A stretch of DNA of 8,903 bases. It comes from JAADDG01 sp964450755. GTDB taxonomy: Bacteria; Campylobacterota; Campylobacteria; Campylobacterales; JAADDG01. Position 1 is the stretch's first letter. The number at the start of each line of letters is the position of its first letter. The translations under genes and the position numbers were made by a program. The notes below the pieces were generated by a model that was given only the letters and a program-made list of their open reading frames with translations, ran no database searches and was not told the origin of the DNA. This document shows, one piece after another, positions 1 through 6,739 of the stretch. The DNA lies in contig CAYVDJ010000021.1 of the NCBI GenBank assembly GCA_964450755.1, positions 1 to 8,903 of the forward strand, in the 5' to 3' direction.

Positions 1-1
1 A

Positions 2-1192
2 ATTTTTTCCGCTTTTTCGTATATTAAACAGATTAAGCAGAAAAAGAGTGCTTATGAGAGAAAATTATCCAGTTTGGAAACTACTATAAAAGAGCTTGAG
101 GAGAAAAAATCCATACTCTTTCATCTGTTTGGTTTTACCAAGGATGAAAAACTTTTAAAAGAAAAAGAGAATTTGGAAAAGGAGCTGGATGAATTTCGGA
201 CATCTTATGATATAGCAAAAACCACTTTTAAAATTTACAGCAAAAAAATAGATGATATTATTTTAAAGATCTCTTTGCAGATAGAGGAACAGATAAAAAG
301 AACCATCAGCATAGCGCTTTTTATTTTTGCAGTTATTATCATATCTTTGATCTTTAAACTACTTGCAAAAAAATATATAACGGATAATCAGCGTTTTTAT
401 ATGGCAAACAAGATTATCAATTTTACAAATTTTATTTTGATAGCCTTTATTCTGCTTTTCTCTTTTATAGAGGATGTCTCTTATATGGTTACCGTTATCG
501 GTTTTGCATCTGCCGGTTTGGCTATTGCTATGAAAGACCTTTTTATGAGTATGTTAGGATGGCTGGTGATTGTTATGGGAGGAAGTTTTCATGTCGGAGA
601 CAGGGTAAAAGTAAAAAGAAACGGTCTTCCTTATGTTGGTGATATAGTTGATATATCTTTGCTTAGAATAACCATTTTGGAGGATATCACTTTAACATCC
701 TATTTGGAAAACAGAAGATCCGGAAGAGTGATTTTTATACCCAATAACTATATTTTTACCGATCTTATAGCAAACTATTCTCATGAAAAGTTAAAAACAG
801 TGTGGGATGGTATAGATATTGCGATAACTTTTGATTCAAATCATAAAAAAGCGGTTTATCTTATCAAAAATATTGTAAAAAAATATTCAAAAGGATATAC
901 CGAAATAGCAAGAAAACAGTTAAACAAACTTCGCAATCAGTACAGTCTTAAAAATACGAATGTGGAACCGAGAATTTATACTTTTATAGAACCTCACGGA
1001 TTGGTAGTAAGCAGTTGGTATATGACCAACTCTTTTGCCGCTTTGACTCTAAGAAGCAGCATATCTGCTGAAATAATAGATGCAATTTCAAAAGAGGATG
1101 ATATCAAAATAGCATATCCTACCCAAACAATCAATCTTAAAAGTAATAAAGAGCAGTTGATTCAAGATGAAAATGAAAAAGATATTTTTTAA
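2..1192 (+). CDS. MscS-family mechanosensitive ion channel, C-terminal part (5' end outside window)
   Basis: This is an inner-membrane channel of the MscS family, which opens under membrane tension to release solutes on osmotic downshock. The reading frame is open from base 2 with no stop, so the gene begins upstream. The in-frame TTG at 74 has no convincing ribosome binding site and lies inside a charged, Lys/Glu-rich helical stretch (about 30-300) that reads as coiled coil. Two hydrophobic segments follow (about 300-370 and 410-475). Next comes the pore helix GFASAGLAIAMKDLFMSMLG (about 503-562), then the family's beta-domain start (HVGDRVKV, about 590-613) and the IPNNY motif (about 740). 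The C-terminal alpha/beta domain ends in TQTINL. The long N-terminal extension suggests a large MscS homologue like H. pylori HP0284, which I recall next to mtaB. The stop lies 26 nt inside mtaB, implying cotranscription and coupling. The family call is firm; gating properties cannot be read here. Confidence 0.88.
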   Translation: MFSAFSYIKQIKQKKSAYERKLSSLETTIKELEEKKSILFHLFGFTKDEKLLKEKENLEKELDEFRTSYDIAKTTFKIYSKKIDDIILKISLQIEEQIKRTISIALFIFAVIIISLIFKLLAKKYITDNQRFYMANKIINFTNFILIAFILLFSFIEDVSYMVTVIGFASAGLAIAMKDLFMSMLGWLVIVMGGSFHVGDRVKVKRNGLPYVGDIVDISLLRITILEDITLTSYLENRRSGRVIFIPNNYIFTDLIANYSHEKLKTVWDGIDIAITFDSNHKKAVYLIKNIVKKYSKGYTEIARKQLNKLRNQYSLKNTNVEPRIYTFIEPHGLVVSSWYMTNSFAALTLRSSISAEIIDAISKEDDIKIAYPTQTINLKSNKEQLIQDENEKDIF

Positions 1193-2429
1193 AACATTCG
1201 GTTGCAGAACTAATCTGTATGATACAGAGGTGATGAAACAGAATTTAAAAAATTTTGTTGTTTGCAATGATGAAGAAGATGCCGATATTATTGTGGTAAA
1301 TTCCTGTACCGTTACAAATTCGGCTGACGGTACGGTCAGAGGTTATATCAATAAAATTTCCAAAAAAGATAAAGATATCAAAATCCTTTTGGGAGGGTGT
1401 GGGGCTTTCAGCAAAGGTGAAGAGCTTTTTAAGGGCGAAAAAGTTTACGGAGTTTTCGGGCATTCGGAAAAAGAGAATATAGAAAAACTTCTAAAAGAGG
1501 ATAAAAAATTTTATCAAATAGGAGATCTTGACTCTTTGGACAGCTCTATTGTAGAAAATTTCAGTGATAAAACAAAAGCTTTTATAAAAATTCAAGAAGG
1601 ATGTGATTTTAGATGCAGTTACTGTATCATTCCCTATGTGAGGGGAAATGCAAGAAGTCAGGAAGAGGATAAAATAATAAAACAGGTTGAAAAACTTGCC
1701 TCAAACGGTTTTGGAGAATTTGTGCTTACAGGTACAAATATCGGAAGTTACGGAAAGGACAAAGGAACAAATATCGCAAAACTTCTCAAAAAGATAGGAA
1801 CCGTAAGAGGTGTCAGAAGAATAAGACTAGGAAGTTTGGAACCTGTGCAGATAGATGAGGAGTTTAAAGAGATTTTGGATGAACCGTGGCTGGAGAGACA
1901 TCTTCATATAGCTTTGCAACATACCGACGAAGAGATGCTGAAGATTATGAGAAGAAGAAACAATTTTAAAAAAGATTTAAAGCTTTTTGAGTTTTTGGCA
2001 GAAAAAGATTTTGCACTGGGAACAGATTTTATAGTAGGTCATCCGGGAGAGAGTGAAAAAAGATGGCAAAATGCGCTTGTAAATTTCAAACTGTTTCCGC
2101 TGACTCATTTGCACGCATTTACCTACAGCAAAAGAGAGGCAACTCCTTCGGCTTTGATGAAAGAGAGTGTAAAAGGGGATGAGGCAAAAAGAAGATTGAA
2201 AATTTTAACTTCTATTGTTAAAGAGAATAACCTTGATTTTAGAAAAAAGAGAAAAAATATGTTTTTAAATATCCTGATAGAGGAGAAAAAAGATAAAATG
2301 TTCAAAGGATATGACCAATATTTCAATAAAGTGATTTTAAAATCAGAAAACAAAGATATAGACAAAGAGTGGATTACAATTACACAATATGAAATAAAAA
2401 AGGAATATAACTATGCAGAAATTCAGTAA
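1167..2429 (+). CDS. mtaB: tRNA (N6-L-threonylcarbamoyladenosine(37)-C2)-methylthiotransferase MtaB
   Basis: MtaB is a cytosolic radical-SAM enzyme that adds a methylthio group to t6A at position 37 of ANN-decoding tRNAs, giving ms2t6A. The N-terminal methylthiotransferase domain (about 1-115) carries the three cysteines of the auxiliary 4Fe-4S cluster: Cys13 in KTFGCRTN, Cys47 in VNSCTVTN and Cys78 in LGGCGAFS. The radical-SAM domain has CxxxCxxC at Cys146, Cys150 and Cys153 (EGCDFRCSYC). The FGCRTN signature, in place of the GCQMN typical of MiaB, supports MtaB over MiaB or RimO. The last 60 or so residues look like a small, divergent TRAM RNA-binding domain. At 420 aa it is a normal length. 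ATG codons at 1167 and 1173 are both possible starts, with no strong ribosome binding site before either. The gene overlaps its upstream neighbour by 26 nt and the ftsH-like gene by 17 nt, so translational coupling is likely. Confidence 0.92.
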   Translation: MKMKKIFFKTFGCRTNLYDTEVMKQNLKNFVVCNDEEDADIIVVNSCTVTNSADGTVRGYINKISKKDKDIKILLGGCGAFSKGEELFKGEKVYGVFGHSEKENIEKLLKEDKKFYQIGDLDSLDSSIVENFSDKTKAFIKIQEGCDFRCSYCIIPYVRGNARSQEEDKIIKQVEKLASNGFGEFVLTGTNIGSYGKDKGTNIAKLLKKIGTVRGVRRIRLGSLEPVQIDEEFKEILDEPWLERHLHIALQHTDEEMLKIMRRRNNFKKDLKLFEFLAEKDFALGTDFIVGHPGESEKRWQNALVNFKLFPLTHLHAFTYSKREATPSALMKESVKGDEAKRRLKILTSIVKENNLDFRKKRKNMFLNILIEEKKDKMFKGYDQYFNKVILKSENKDIDKEWITITQYEIKKEYNYAEIQ

Positions 2430-4074
2430 CAAAAAATTAATTATAACTCTTTTGGCTTTTTTTGTACTTATACTTCTTTTGATTTTTGCATATTTTAAAA
2501 ACTCTCCGACAGTTATTGACCTCTCTACATATAAAGAGATGTTACAGGAAAATATTATAAAAAAGGCAATAATAGAAGAAAATGAGATAGTTTTATACAG
2601 TGATCGTGGAAAATACTCTATTGTTAAAGACGGAGTCGATATAAAGGCTTTGTTGCAAAAAGTGCCTGTTGAAACGGCGGGTAAAAATGTAATGAGTGAG
2701 GATATTGTTTTCTTTGCTTTTTTTATTATGATTTTGGTTTTGCTGATGGTTTTTGGAAAGCAAAACAGGTCTTCTGCTTATAACAATGAACGAATTAATG
2801 ACAAAGCGGACTCATTGGAGTTTGAAGCGGTTATGCCTATGAATATCAAACCGGCTGTTTCAAAGATTACTTTTGAAGATGTTGCGGGGATTAAAAGTGT
2901 CAAAGAGGAGCTTTATGAGATAGTGGATTTTTTAAAAGATCCTGCCAAATATAAAAGATTTGGTATTACCCTTCCAAAAGGGGTACTTTTGATAGGACCT
3001 CCGGGAGTTGGAAAAACGATGATAGCAAAAGCTGTTGCGGGAGAAGCGGATGTACCGTTTTTTTACCAAAGCGGAGCATCTTTTGTCCAGATTTATGTAG
3101 GAATGGGTGCAAAAAGGGTAAAAGAGCTTTTCTCCTATGCAAAAAGATTTGCGCCTTCTATCGTTTTTATAGATGAGATTGATGCGGTTGGAAGGGCAAG
3201 AGGAGCTATGAGAAATGATGAGAGAGAATCGACTCTAAATCAGCTTTTAACCGAAATGGACGGTTTTGAAGAGAGTTCGGGAGTAATAGTCATAGGCGCT
3301 ACAAACAAGATAGAGATCATAGATGAGGCTCTTTTGAGAGCAGGGCGGTTTGACAGGCGGGTATTTATCCCTCTTCCTGATTTGATAGACAGAGAAAAAA
3401 TCATAGAGATCTATCTCAAAAACAAACCCTATCGGGTTGATATCAAAGAGATTGCCAAAATGACTGTAGGTTTCAGTGGAGCTTCATTATCTACTTTGGT
3501 CAATGAAGCCGCCATAAATGCGCTGAAAAGAGGATGTAATACGATAGAGATGAGAGACTTTTTGGATGTCAGAGATAAAGTTCTTCTTGGAAAGAGAAAA
3601 GTTTTGAGCTTCAGTGATGAAGAAAAGAAGATCCAGGCTCTCTATCAGGCGGCAAAAGCGCTGAGTGCCTATTGGTTTGATATCGATTTTGAGAGAATCA
3701 GTATCGTAAGCGATTCATTAAAAGAGGTTGAAAGAGAGATAGAGTCAAAATCCCAGATATTGTCCAAAATCAAAGTATATCTGGCAGGTGCCGCAGCTTC
3801 TAAAATATTTTTTAATGAAAGTTATTCAAATGCAAAAGATGATATAGCAAAAGCGAAAATGCTTGCAAAAATCATGATAGAACAGTATGCAATGGGGGAT
3901 CATCTGCTTTTGGCACAAAATGATATAGAAAAACTTTTGGAGGATACAAAAAAAGATATAGAGAAGTTTTTGGAAGGGATGAAAGAGCCTTTGATGAAGA
4001 TAGCAAATATTTTATTAGAAAAAGAGAGTGTCAGCAAAAAAGAGTTGAAAAAAGTGATCAATGAAGTTTTTTAG
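2413..4074 (+). CDS. FtsH-family membrane AAA ATPase with degenerate M41 peptidase site (predicted pseudoprotease)
   Basis: The layout is that of FtsH. TM1 spans about 9-28, a short periplasmic domain about 30-96, TM2 about 98-114, the AAA module about 155-390 and a peptidase-M41-like region about 400-553. ATPase motifs are complete: Walker A GPPGVGKT (195-202), Walker B IVFIDEID (250-257), pore motif YVG (228-230) and the second region of homology with arginine fingers R312 and R315 (AGRFDRR). Where M41 proteases have the zinc site HEAGH, this protein reads YQAAK (411-415), so both histidines and the glutamate are gone. The surrounding fold is still recognisable (KVYLAGAAASKIFF, then AKDDIAKAK, with Asp477 at the usual third-ligand place). 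ATP-driven unfolding or chaperone activity without proteolysis is inferred. At 553 aa it is shorter than canonical FtsH (about 610-650). AAGGA sits 8 nt before the ATG. It matches the HP0286 position in H. pylori as I recall it; the genuine FtsH should be elsewhere in the genome. Confidence 0.9.
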   Translation: MQKFSNKKLIITLLAFFVLILLLIFAYFKNSPTVIDLSTYKEMLQENIIKKAIIEENEIVLYSDRGKYSIVKDGVDIKALLQKVPVETAGKNVMSEDIVFFAFFIMILVLLMVFGKQNRSSAYNNERINDKADSLEFEAVMPMNIKPAVSKITFEDVAGIKSVKEELYEIVDFLKDPAKYKRFGITLPKGVLLIGPPGVGKTMIAKAVAGEADVPFFYQSGASFVQIYVGMGAKRVKELFSYAKRFAPSIVFIDEIDAVGRARGAMRNDERESTLNQLLTEMDGFEESSGVIVIGATNKIEIIDEALLRAGRFDRRVFIPLPDLIDREKIIEIYLKNKPYRVDIKEIAKMTVGFSGASLSTLVNEAAINALKRGCNTIEMRDFLDVRDKVLLGKRKVLSFSDEEKKIQALYQAAKALSAYWFDIDFERISIVSDSLKEVEREIESKSQILSKIKVYLAGAAASKIFFNESYSNAKDDIAKAKMLAKIMIEQYAMGDHLLLAQNDIEKLLEDTKKDIEKFLEGMKEPLMKIANILLEKESVSKKELKKVINEVF

Positions 4075-4570
4075 CGGTTTTTGTTTTCAAAATGAGAAAG
4101 ATATTTTTAAAGATTACATAGAAGAGGGTGATTTCAAGGTTGCCGGTTTCAGCTATGGAGCCATAAAAGCTTTTGAGTATGTTTTAAACTCAAAAGAGAG
4201 GATTGATAAACTTCAACTCTTCTCTCCCGCTTTTTTTCAGGAAGAGGATGAAAAATTTAAAAAACTTCAACTGATATATTTTAAAAAAGACCCCGCTCTT
4301 TATACTGAAAATTTTTTGAAAAATGTTATCTATCCTTCATCATTCAAAATAGAAAAATTTAAATCGGAATGTTTCTATGAGGATTTAAAAGATCTTTTGT
4401 ATTATCAATGGGAGAGAGACAAACTCTCTTTTGTCAGAGATAAAAATACAAAGATAGAGGTTTTTTTGGGAGAGAAAGATAAAATAACAAATTCTTTAAA
4501 GGCAAAAGAGTTTTTCAAAGAATTTTCAACTCTCTATTTTATAAAAGATGTAGGGCATATCCTAAAATAG
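4061..4570 (+). CDS. bioV: pimelyl-ACP methyl ester esterase BioV
   Basis: BioV is a short alpha/beta-hydrolase that cleaves the methyl ester of pimeloyl-ACP methyl ester. It ends the BioC-dependent stage of pimelate synthesis for biotin and replaces the longer BioH found in enterics. The 169-aa product opens with MKFFSGF and reaches the nucleophile elbow G29-F30-S31-Y32-G33 after only 30 residues, so the first strands of a normal hydrolase core are absent, as known for BioV. The likely triad is Ser31, Asp140 (GEKDKIT) and His166 (DVGHILK, three residues from the end). The phrases GFSYGAIKAFEY, FSPAFF and KIEVFLGEKD resemble the Helicobacter protein as I remember it. The start overlaps the ftsH-like gene by 14 nt, so it is probably translated by coupling. 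Alternatives are an uncharacterised small esterase or a degraded hydrolase, but the intact triad and compact ends argue against decay. Confidence 0.82.
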   Translation: MKFFSGFCFQNEKDIFKDYIEEGDFKVAGFSYGAIKAFEYVLNSKERIDKLQLFSPAFFQEEDEKFKKLQLIYFKKDPALYTENFLKNVIYPSSFKIEKFKSECFYEDLKDLLYYQWERDKLSFVRDKNTKIEVFLGEKDKITNSLKAKEFFKEFSTLYFIKDVGHILK

Positions 4571-4603
4571 AGAAAATAAAACATCACTTAAAAAGGAAAA
4601 AAC

Positions 4604-5131
4604 ATGGATATAAATATCGGAATCATTACTGTTTCGGATCGTGCAAGTGCGGGAGTTTATGATGATCTTTCCGGGAAAGCGATTATAGATACGATGAGTG
4701 AATATTTAAAGAGTGATTGGGAAAGTGTTTATGAGCTTATTCCCGATGAACAGCCTCTAATAGAGGATGCTATAAAAAAACTGGCGGATGAAGACAACTG
4801 TTGTCTTGTAGTAACAACGGGAGGAACGGGACCTGCGTTACGAGATGTAACACCTGAAGCTACGGAAGCGGTCTGTACAAAAATGTTGCCGGGATTTGGA
4901 GAGCTGATGAGGCAAATCAGCCTTAAATATGTTCCAACAGCGATTCTCTCCAGACAGACTGCCGGTATCTACAACAAAACTCTTGTTATCAATCTTCCAG
5001 GCAAACCAAAATCGATAAGAGAGTGTCTGGATGCTGTATTTCCGGCAGTTCCTTACTGTATAGATTTGATAGGAGGTCCCTATCTTGAATGTAATGAAGA
5101 TATTATAAAAATTTTTAGACCTAAATCTTAA
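4604..5131 (+). CDS. mogA: molybdopterin adenylyltransferase MogA
   Basis: MogA is a cytosolic enzyme of molybdenum (or tungsten) cofactor synthesis. It adenylylates molybdopterin before MoeA inserts the metal. The 175-aa protein is a single MoaB/Mog domain. The N-terminal strand is IGIITVSDRAS (5-15). The nucleotide/pterin loop is TTGGTGPALRDVTPEAT (71-87), with the conserved Asp81. The C-terminal half carries SRQTAGIYNKTLVINLPGKP and ends at GGPYLE, all typical of MogA rather than MoaB or the longer MoeA. AAGGA at 4593-4597 lies 6 nt before the ATG, so this start is well supported. It follows bioV after 33 nt with no terminator visible between them and is probably the last gene of the upstream operon. 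It implies that the organism makes molybdo- or tungsto-enzymes such as nitrate reductase or formate dehydrogenase, none of which is in the window. Confidence 0.92.
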   Translation: MDINIGIITVSDRASAGVYDDLSGKAIIDTMSEYLKSDWESVYELIPDEQPLIEDAIKKLADEDNCCLVVTTGGTGPALRDVTPEATEAVCTKMLPGFGELMRQISLKYVPTAILSRQTAGIYNKTLVINLPGKPKSIRECLDAVFPAVPYCIDLIGGPYLECNEDIIKIFRPKS

Positions 5132-5160
5132 AAAGAGTGTTTCATAAAGTAAACCCTTTT
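5131..5160 (+). terminator. possible weak hairpin terminator after mogA
   Basis: Starting in the mogA stop codon, AAAAGAGTGTTT (5131-5142) can pair with AAACCCTTTT (5151-5160) around an 8-nt loop. This gives about ten base pairs with two single-base bulges. The stem is AT-rich and the T run after it is short and broken, so this is at best a weak intrinsic terminator. It sits where one is expected, between mogA and the cco promoter. Confidence 0.3.
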
Positions 5161-5184
5161 CCTATTTATATTATAAAATTAAGC

Positions 5185-5211
5185 TTGATAACATTAAATC
5201 TGTGTTAAAAT
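5185..5211 (+). promoter_or_regulatory. candidate sigma-70 promoter of the cco operon
   Basis: TTGATA (5185-5190) could be a -35 box. TAAAAT (5206-5211), preceded by TGT (5203-5205), makes an extended -10, the element on which campylobacterial housekeeping promoters mostly rely. The spacer is 15 bp, shorter than ideal. Transcription would start near 5218 and give a leader of about 48 nt. A second AT-rich box (TTATAAAATT, 5171-5180) is an alternative -10. This gap is the only place in the window where an oxidase promoter could sit close to ccoN. Confidence 0.4.
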
Positions 5212-5248
5212 TGATTCGTTTTAGTGTGACATAATTGTGACAAATTTC
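5201..5248 (+). repeat. three imperfect direct repeats upstream of ccoN, possible operator
   Basis: The copies are TGTGTTAAAATTG (5201-5213), TGTGACATAATTG (5225-5237) and TGTGACAAATTTC (5236-5248). Copies 1 and 2 agree at 10 of 13 bases, as do copies 2 and 3. Start-to-start distances are 24 and 11 bp, so the sites face roughly the same side of the helix. Copy 1 overlaps the candidate -10. The third copy also contains the odd-centred palindrome TTGTGACAA (5235-5243). Binding by a regulator is inference; no specific factor is identified. Confidence 0.35.
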
Positions 5249-5252
5249 ATTG

Positions 5253-5259
5253 AAGGAGG
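5253..5259 (+). promoter_or_regulatory. Shine-Dalgarno sequence of ccoN
   Basis: AAGGAGG lies 6 nt before the ccoN ATG and is a full match to the anti-Shine-Dalgarno core. It is the strongest ribosome binding site in the window. It fixes the ccoN start at 5266 and suggests high expression of the catalytic subunit. Confidence 0.8.
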
Positions 5260-5265
5260 GATTGC

Positions 5266-6729
5266 ATGCAAAGTCCTGCAATTGAGTATGATTATACCGT
5301 TGCGAAATGGTTTAGCTATCTGGCTATATTGTTCGGTATTATCGGTATGGGTGTCGGTGTGCTTATAGCATTTGAATTGGCTTTTCCGGATCTAAACTAT
5401 ATAGCCGGTGAGTATAGCCTTTATAGTAGATTAAGACCGCTTCACACTAATGCTGTGGCATTTGGTTTTACATTGAGCGGAATTTTTGCTACATGGTACT
5501 ATGTCGGGCAAAGAGTTTTAAAAGTTTCTCTAAAAGAGTCTAAATTTTTAAGTGCTATTGCCAAATTGCATTTTTGGTTATATTTTATAACTATTTTATT
5601 GGCGGTAGTAACATTATTGACCAGATTTACCACTTCAAAAGAGTATGCCCAACTTGAGTGGCCATTGGATCTGTTGGTAGTTGTCTGGTGGGTTCTTTGG
5701 GGTATAAGTATTTTTGGTTTGATAGGAATCAGAAGAGAAAAATCTCTTTATATCTCCATGTGGTATTATATAGCTACATTTCTTGGTGTTGCTATGCTTT
5801 ATCTTTTTAACAATATGGAAGTTCCTACCAGATTAGTTTCAGGTATGGGAAGCTGGTTACATTCTGTTTCCATGTATTCTGGAAGTAATGATGCACTTGT
5901 TCAGTGGTGGTATGGGCATAATGCGGTTGCATTCGTATTTACTGTTCCTATTATCGCTATGATCTATTATTATCTTCCAAAAGAGTCAGGTCAACCTGTT
6001 TTCTCTTATAAACTTTCACTTTTATCTTTCTGGGGACTTATGTTTGTCTATCTTTGGGCAGGTGGTCACCATCTTATCTATTCCACTGTTCCTGATTGGA
6101 TGCAGACTATGGGATCAATTTTTTCTATTGTATTGATTTTACCTTCATGGGGTAGTGCGCTTAATATGCTTCTTACAATGAAAGGTGAATGGGGACAGTT
6201 AAAAGAGAGTCCGCTTATCAAGTTTATGGTTTTGGCTTCAACATTCTATATGTTAAGTACTCTTGAAGGTCCTATTCAATCAATCAAATCAGTAAATGCT
6301 CTTGCTCACTTTACTGACTGGATTCCGGGACATGTTCATGATGGAACTCTTGGATGGGTTGGATTTATGATTATTGCAGCGCTTATGCATATGGCTCCGA
6401 GATTCTATAAGAGAGAGATTTACAGTAAAAAACTTCTTGAAGCGCAATTTTGGCTTCAAACCACAGGTATAGTTCTTTATTTCTCTAGTATGTGGATAGC
6501 GGGTATTACTCAAGGTATGATGTGGAGAGCAGTTGACCAATACGGAAACTTGGCTTACTCTTTTATAGATACTGTTACGGTTCTACACCCATACTATACT
6601 CTTAGAGGAATAGGCGGATTATTTTTCTTCATAGGTCTATTTATGTGGGCTTATAACTTTATAAAAACAATGACATCGGCTAGAGAGATTGAGAGAGAAC
6701 CTCAATTTGCTTCACCAATGGCAGCATAA
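5266..6729 (+). CDS. ccoN: cytochrome c oxidase, cbb3-type, subunit I (CcoN)
   Basis: CcoN is the catalytic heme-copper subunit of the cbb3 oxidase. It reduces O2 to water at the heme b3-CuB centre in the inner membrane and pumps protons, with high oxygen affinity that suits microaerobic life. The 487-aa protein is almost entirely hydrophobic, in keeping with about 12 membrane helices. All metal ligands are visible: His60 (RPLHTN) and His358 for low-spin heme b, His356 (PGHVHDG) for heme b3, and His218 (WYGHNA), His268 and His269 (AGGHHLIY) for CuB. Tyr262 (FVYLWAG) is the tyrosine that cross-links to the CuB histidine; the His-to-Tyr spacing of 44 residues equals that known in Pseudomonas stutzeri CcoN (207/251). 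It is the first gene of the ccoNOQP operon, with ccoO 10 nt downstream. No anomaly is seen. Confidence 0.97.
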   Translation: MQSPAIEYDYTVAKWFSYLAILFGIIGMGVGVLIAFELAFPDLNYIAGEYSLYSRLRPLHTNAVAFGFTLSGIFATWYYVGQRVLKVSLKESKFLSAIAKLHFWLYFITILLAVVTLLTRFTTSKEYAQLEWPLDLLVVVWWVLWGISIFGLIGIRREKSLYISMWYYIATFLGVAMLYLFNNMEVPTRLVSGMGSWLHSVSMYSGSNDALVQWWYGHNAVAFVFTVPIIAMIYYYLPKESGQPVFSYKLSLLSFWGLMFVYLWAGGHHLIYSTVPDWMQTMGSIFSIVLILPSWGSALNMLLTMKGEWGQLKESPLIKFMVLASTFYMLSTLEGPIQSIKSVNALAHFTDWIPGHVHDGTLGWVGFMIIAALMHMAPRFYKREIYSKKLLEAQFWLQTTGIVLYFSSMWIAGITQGMMWRAVDQYGNLAYSFIDTVTVLHPYYTLRGIGGLFFFIGLFMWAYNFIKTMTSAREIEREPQFASPMAA

Positions 6730-6739
6730 GGAGAGATAG

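Noticed and set aside
74..76. TTG as the start codon of the channel gene
   Set aside because: The frame is open to the left window edge with similar Lys/Glu-rich coding sequence, and no ribosome binding site precedes this TTG. The gene is 5'-truncated by the window.
1245..1463. Minus-strand open frame of 72 codons
   Set aside because: It lies wholly inside mtaB, over the conserved cysteine region, and shows no recognisable protein features.
2123..2365. Minus-strand open frame of 80 codons
   Set aside because: It is antisense to the mtaB C-terminal part. Its Phe/Leu/Ser-rich content is what AT-rich Lys/Glu codons give on the other strand.
4061..4570. bioV as a truncated hydrolase pseudogene missing its N-terminus
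   Set aside because: The short form with an early nucleophile motif is the normal BioV architecture. The Ser, Asp and His residues are intact and no hydrolase-like sequence is seen upstream in other frames, where the ftsH-like gene is intact.
5185..5215. FNR box from the TTGAT half-sites at 5185 and 5211
   Set aside because: Neither has a matching ATCAA at the required 4-bp spacing, so no FNR-type palindrome is present.
6289..6540. Minus-strand open frame of 83 codons
   Set aside because: It lies inside ccoN across the heme ligand region and has no features of its own.
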